A stretch of 16,658 nt of DNA from Porphyromonadaceae bacterium UBA4259 (GTDB taxonomy: Bacteria; Bacteroidota; Bacteroidia; Bacteroidales; Muribaculaceae). Below the pieces are notes generated by a model. It made no database searches. It saw only the letters and a program-made list of their open reading frames with translations, and had not been told where the DNA came from. The translations under genes were made by a program, and so were the position numbers. Location of the stretch: positions 32,544 to 49,201 of the forward strand of contig DGWL01000022.1 in NCBI GenBank assembly GCA_002396125.1, in the 5' to 3' direction. This document shows positions 15,025 to 16,658 of this stretch, piece by piece (positions within the stretch are counted from its first letter, which is position 1; each line of letters begins with the position of its first letter).

Positions 15025-15999
15025 ATGAAAGAACTTGACCAAATAAAACAACTGATTGGCGATGAGCTTGACAAGCTGAACAAAGTAATCGACCAGACTC
15101 TCACAAGTGACAACCAGTTGATGAACACCATAGTCTCCAACTACCTGAAGACTAAGGGGAAACAGCTGCGGCCCATGCTAGTGCTGCTGAGCGCGAAAAT
15201 AATGGGAGAAATTAACGACCGGGTAATCACTGCCGGTGCTGCTATCGAAATCCTGCACAACGCCTCGCTCATTCACGACGACGTGATTGACGACAGCAAG
15301 CAACGACGCGGTGCCGACACCATCAACGGCGTGTGGAAAAACCACGTGGCGGTGCTGGTGGGCGACTTTTTCGTGAGCCGTGCTCTCACGTGTGCGGTGG
15401 AAACCGGCGACAAAGACATTCTCAAGGTGCTGGCTCTGCTGGGTTCCGACCTGTCGCTGGGCGAGATTGACCAGTATAACACCGCGCGCAACCACATCAT
15501 CAGCGAGGAAGCCTATTTCAACATCATTGGCAAGAAGACGGCATCGCTCTTCACCAGTTGTGTGGAAGTGGGTGCCATGGCAGCCGGTGTCAAGGGCGAG
15601 CGACTCAACTCAATCAAGGAGTTTGCGCGCCTGCTGGGCCTGTGTTTCCAAATCAAGGATGATACCTTCGACTATTTCCACAACCCCATTGTGGGCAAGC
15701 CCACAGGCAACGACCTGCGAGAGGGGAAGGTGACACTGCCGCTCATCTATGCCCTGAGCCTAAACGACCGCCCCGAGCGCGACCACATGCTATCGCTCAT
15801 CGAGCAACCGCAATATAGCGACACCGACATCACCTGCCTGGTGGAGTGGGCCAAGGATTGCGGCGGCATCGACTACGCCTATGGTAAGATGCACGAGCTT
15901 TGCAACCGGGCCGAGGCGCTGCTGAGCGAGTATGGCGACACTGCCTCAACCCGCGCCCTCAAGGCAATATTCCACTACATCATTGATCGCGAGAAGTAG
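15025..15999 (+). CDS. Long-chain polyprenyl diphosphate synthase
   Basis: This enzyme condenses isopentenyl diphosphate units in trans to make the long isoprenoid chain used for menaquinone, an IspB/HepT-type role. The ATG at 15025 gives 324 residues, the usual family length. An earlier in-frame ATG at 14920 is rejected because those codons overlap the promoter and add a non-homologous stretch. Motifs are GKQLRPMLV (45-53), the first Asp-rich motif LIHDDVIDD (Asp85, Asp86, Asp89), GDFFVSRA (113-120), the second Asp-rich motif QIKDDTFDYF (Asp212, Asp213, Asp216) and GKPTGNDLREGKVTLPL. Ala80 and Ser81, small residues just before the first Asp-rich motif, fit a long-chain product. Exact chain length is not predictable. 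It is divergent from the small membrane-protein gene. Confidence 0.93.
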   Translation: MKELDQIKQLIGDELDKLNKVIDQTLTSDNQLMNTIVSNYLKTKGKQLRPMLVLLSAKIMGEINDRVITAGAAIEILHNASLIHDDVIDDSKQRRGADTINGVWKNHVAVLVGDFFVSRALTCAVETGDKDILKVLALLGSDLSLGEIDQYNTARNHIISEEAYFNIIGKKTASLFTSCVEVGAMAAGVKGERLNSIKEFARLLGLCFQIKDDTFDYFHNPIVGKPTGNDLREGKVTLPLIYALSLNDRPERDHMLSLIEQPQYSDTDITCLVEWAKDCGGIDYAYGKMHELCNRAEALLSEYGDTASTRALKAIFHYIIDREK

Positions 16000-16009
16000 A
16001 ATTTAGGGG

Positions 16010-16036
16010 TAATGGAAGAGAACTTCGGCTCCATTA
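16010..16036 (+). terminator. Weak hairpin after the prenyl synthase gene
   Basis: TAATGGA (16010-16016) and TCCATTA (16030-16036) can pair around a 13-nt loop, eleven bases after the stop codon. No T-tract follows, so termination here is uncertain and read-through into the next gene is possible. Confidence 0.3.
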
Positions 16037-16095
16037 TTCAACTACTCCACTACTCAAGTTATCATAAACGACAACCATAAACCAAAAACCTAATT

Positions 16096-16658
16096 ATGAA
16101 CAAAGTAATAATCATTGGCTGTGGCGGTGTGGGAACCGTAGTGGCACACAAGTGCGCTAAAAATCCCGACGTGTTTAACGAGATAGTAATCGCTTCGCGC
16201 CACAAGGAGAAATGCGATGCCGTGGCACAGGCGATTGGTGCCCCCAACATCACCACCGACGAGGTCGACGCCGACAGCGTGCCCGAGCTGGTGGCTTTGT
16301 TCAAGCGTCATCAGCCAAAACTGGTAATCAACGTTGCACTGCCCTATCAGGACCTCACCATCATGGACGCTTGCCTGGAGTGCGGCGTTAACTATCTTGA
16401 CACCGCCAACTATGAGCCACGCAATGAGGCCCACTTCGAGTACAGCTGGCAATGGGCCTACCGTGAGCGATTTGAGAAGGCGGGACTCACAGCCATCCTT
16501 GGCTGCGGCTTCGACCCGGGAGTGAGTGGCGTCTACACCGCGCGTGCCGCCAAGCACCACTTCAAGGAAATTCATTATCTCGACATCGTGGACTGCAATG
16601 CCGGCAACCATGGCAAGGCTTTCGCCACCAATTTCAACCCCGAAATCAACATCCGCGA
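16096..16658 (+). CDS. Saccharopine-dehydrogenase family protein, 3' end outside the window
   Basis: 187 complete codons are visible and the gene runs off the right edge. The N-terminus MNKVIIIGCGGVGTVVAHK carries a Rossmann dinucleotide-binding motif (GCGGVG). Next come VINVALPYQDLTIMDACLEC and YLDTANYEP, then FDPGVSGVYTARAAKHHF and LDIVDCNAGNHGKAFATNF. These are typical of the saccharopine dehydrogenase/LYS1-like group that in Bacteroidales is usually assigned as carboxynorspermidine synthase. That enzyme reductively joins aspartate semialdehyde to a diamine on the way to spermidine-type polyamines. The ATG at 16096 is the first in frame and sits right at the Rossmann strand. The gene follows the prenyl synthase by 96 bp. 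The decarboxylase partner (nspC) is not in view. Family is secure; the exact substrate is inferred. Confidence 0.85.
   Translation, partial: MNKVIIIGCGGVGTVVAHKCAKNPDVFNEIVIASRHKEKCDAVAQAIGAPNITTDEVDADSVPELVALFKRHQPKLVINVALPYQDLTIMDACLECGVNYLDTANYEPRNEAHFEYSWQWAYRERFEKAGLTAILGCGFDPGVSGVYTARAAKHHFKEIHYLDIVDCNAGNHGKAFATNFNPEINIR

Noticed and set aside
1..16658. CRISPR array, tRNA or rRNA genes
   Set aside because: No regularly spaced repeats and no cloverleaf or rRNA-like segments were seen on reading both strands. A covariance-model scan was not possible.

Overview
The window looks like a chromosomal stretch from an anaerobic member of the order Bacteroidales. A Muribaculaceae- or Prevotella-like relative is plausible, but nothing here fixes the genus. 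The evidence is PorZ-type proteins of the type IX secretion system (T9SS), a BspA-type leucine-rich-repeat protein with a T9SS-like tail, a dockerin-tailed CotH protein, weak Shine-Dalgarno sequences, and several promoters of the Bacteroidetes form TTTG-N19-22-TAnnTTTG.

Layout. (a) 1-1355, plus strand: thyA (5' end cut by the window edge) and folA, the dTMP/tetrahydrofolate pair. (b) 1356-1607: a gene-free convergent spacer with a strong 14-bp hairpin. (c) 1608-5079, minus strand: an LRR/Ig-like surface protein followed by a CotH-kinase protein with a C-terminal dockerin, probably one operon read from a consensus promoter at 5266-5297. (d) 5080-6908: an accessory patch. It holds an orphan copy of the 3' end of a porZ-type gene, a broken plus-strand frame resembling an IS1380-type transposase, and an intact Fic gene with an N-terminal helix-turn-helix and an operator-like set of repeats around its promoter. 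A 54-bp direct repeat (51/54 identical) brackets the Fic gene and the remnant. (e) 6909-14267, minus strand: three consecutive full-length PorZ-like genes (772, 778 and 781 aa), each with a signal peptide, beta-propeller region and T9SS-type C-terminal domain. (f) 14348-14827, minus strand: a small membrane-anchored protein of unknown function. (g) 15025-16658, plus strand: a long-chain polyprenyl diphosphate synthase and the start of a saccharopine-dehydrogenase-like (carboxynorspermidine synthase type) gene.

How the parts fit. PorZ is a surface component of the T9SS attachment complex, where it handles anionic LPS, and is normally described as a single gene per genome. Three intact paralogues side by side is the most striking feature here. 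B and C are the closest pair, share an upstream sequence block, and look like later duplicates. A has the most canonical C-terminal domain. The LRR/Ig protein has the kind of tail that T9SS exports, so it is a possible client. The Fic patch downstream of porZ-A appears to have arrived or been rearranged by recombination that duplicated the porZ-A 3' end. The flanking thyA-folA, prenyl synthase and dehydrogenase genes are ordinary housekeeping or metabolic genes, except that folA lacks the usual active-site tryptophan. No tRNA, rRNA, CRISPR array or integrase gene was seen.
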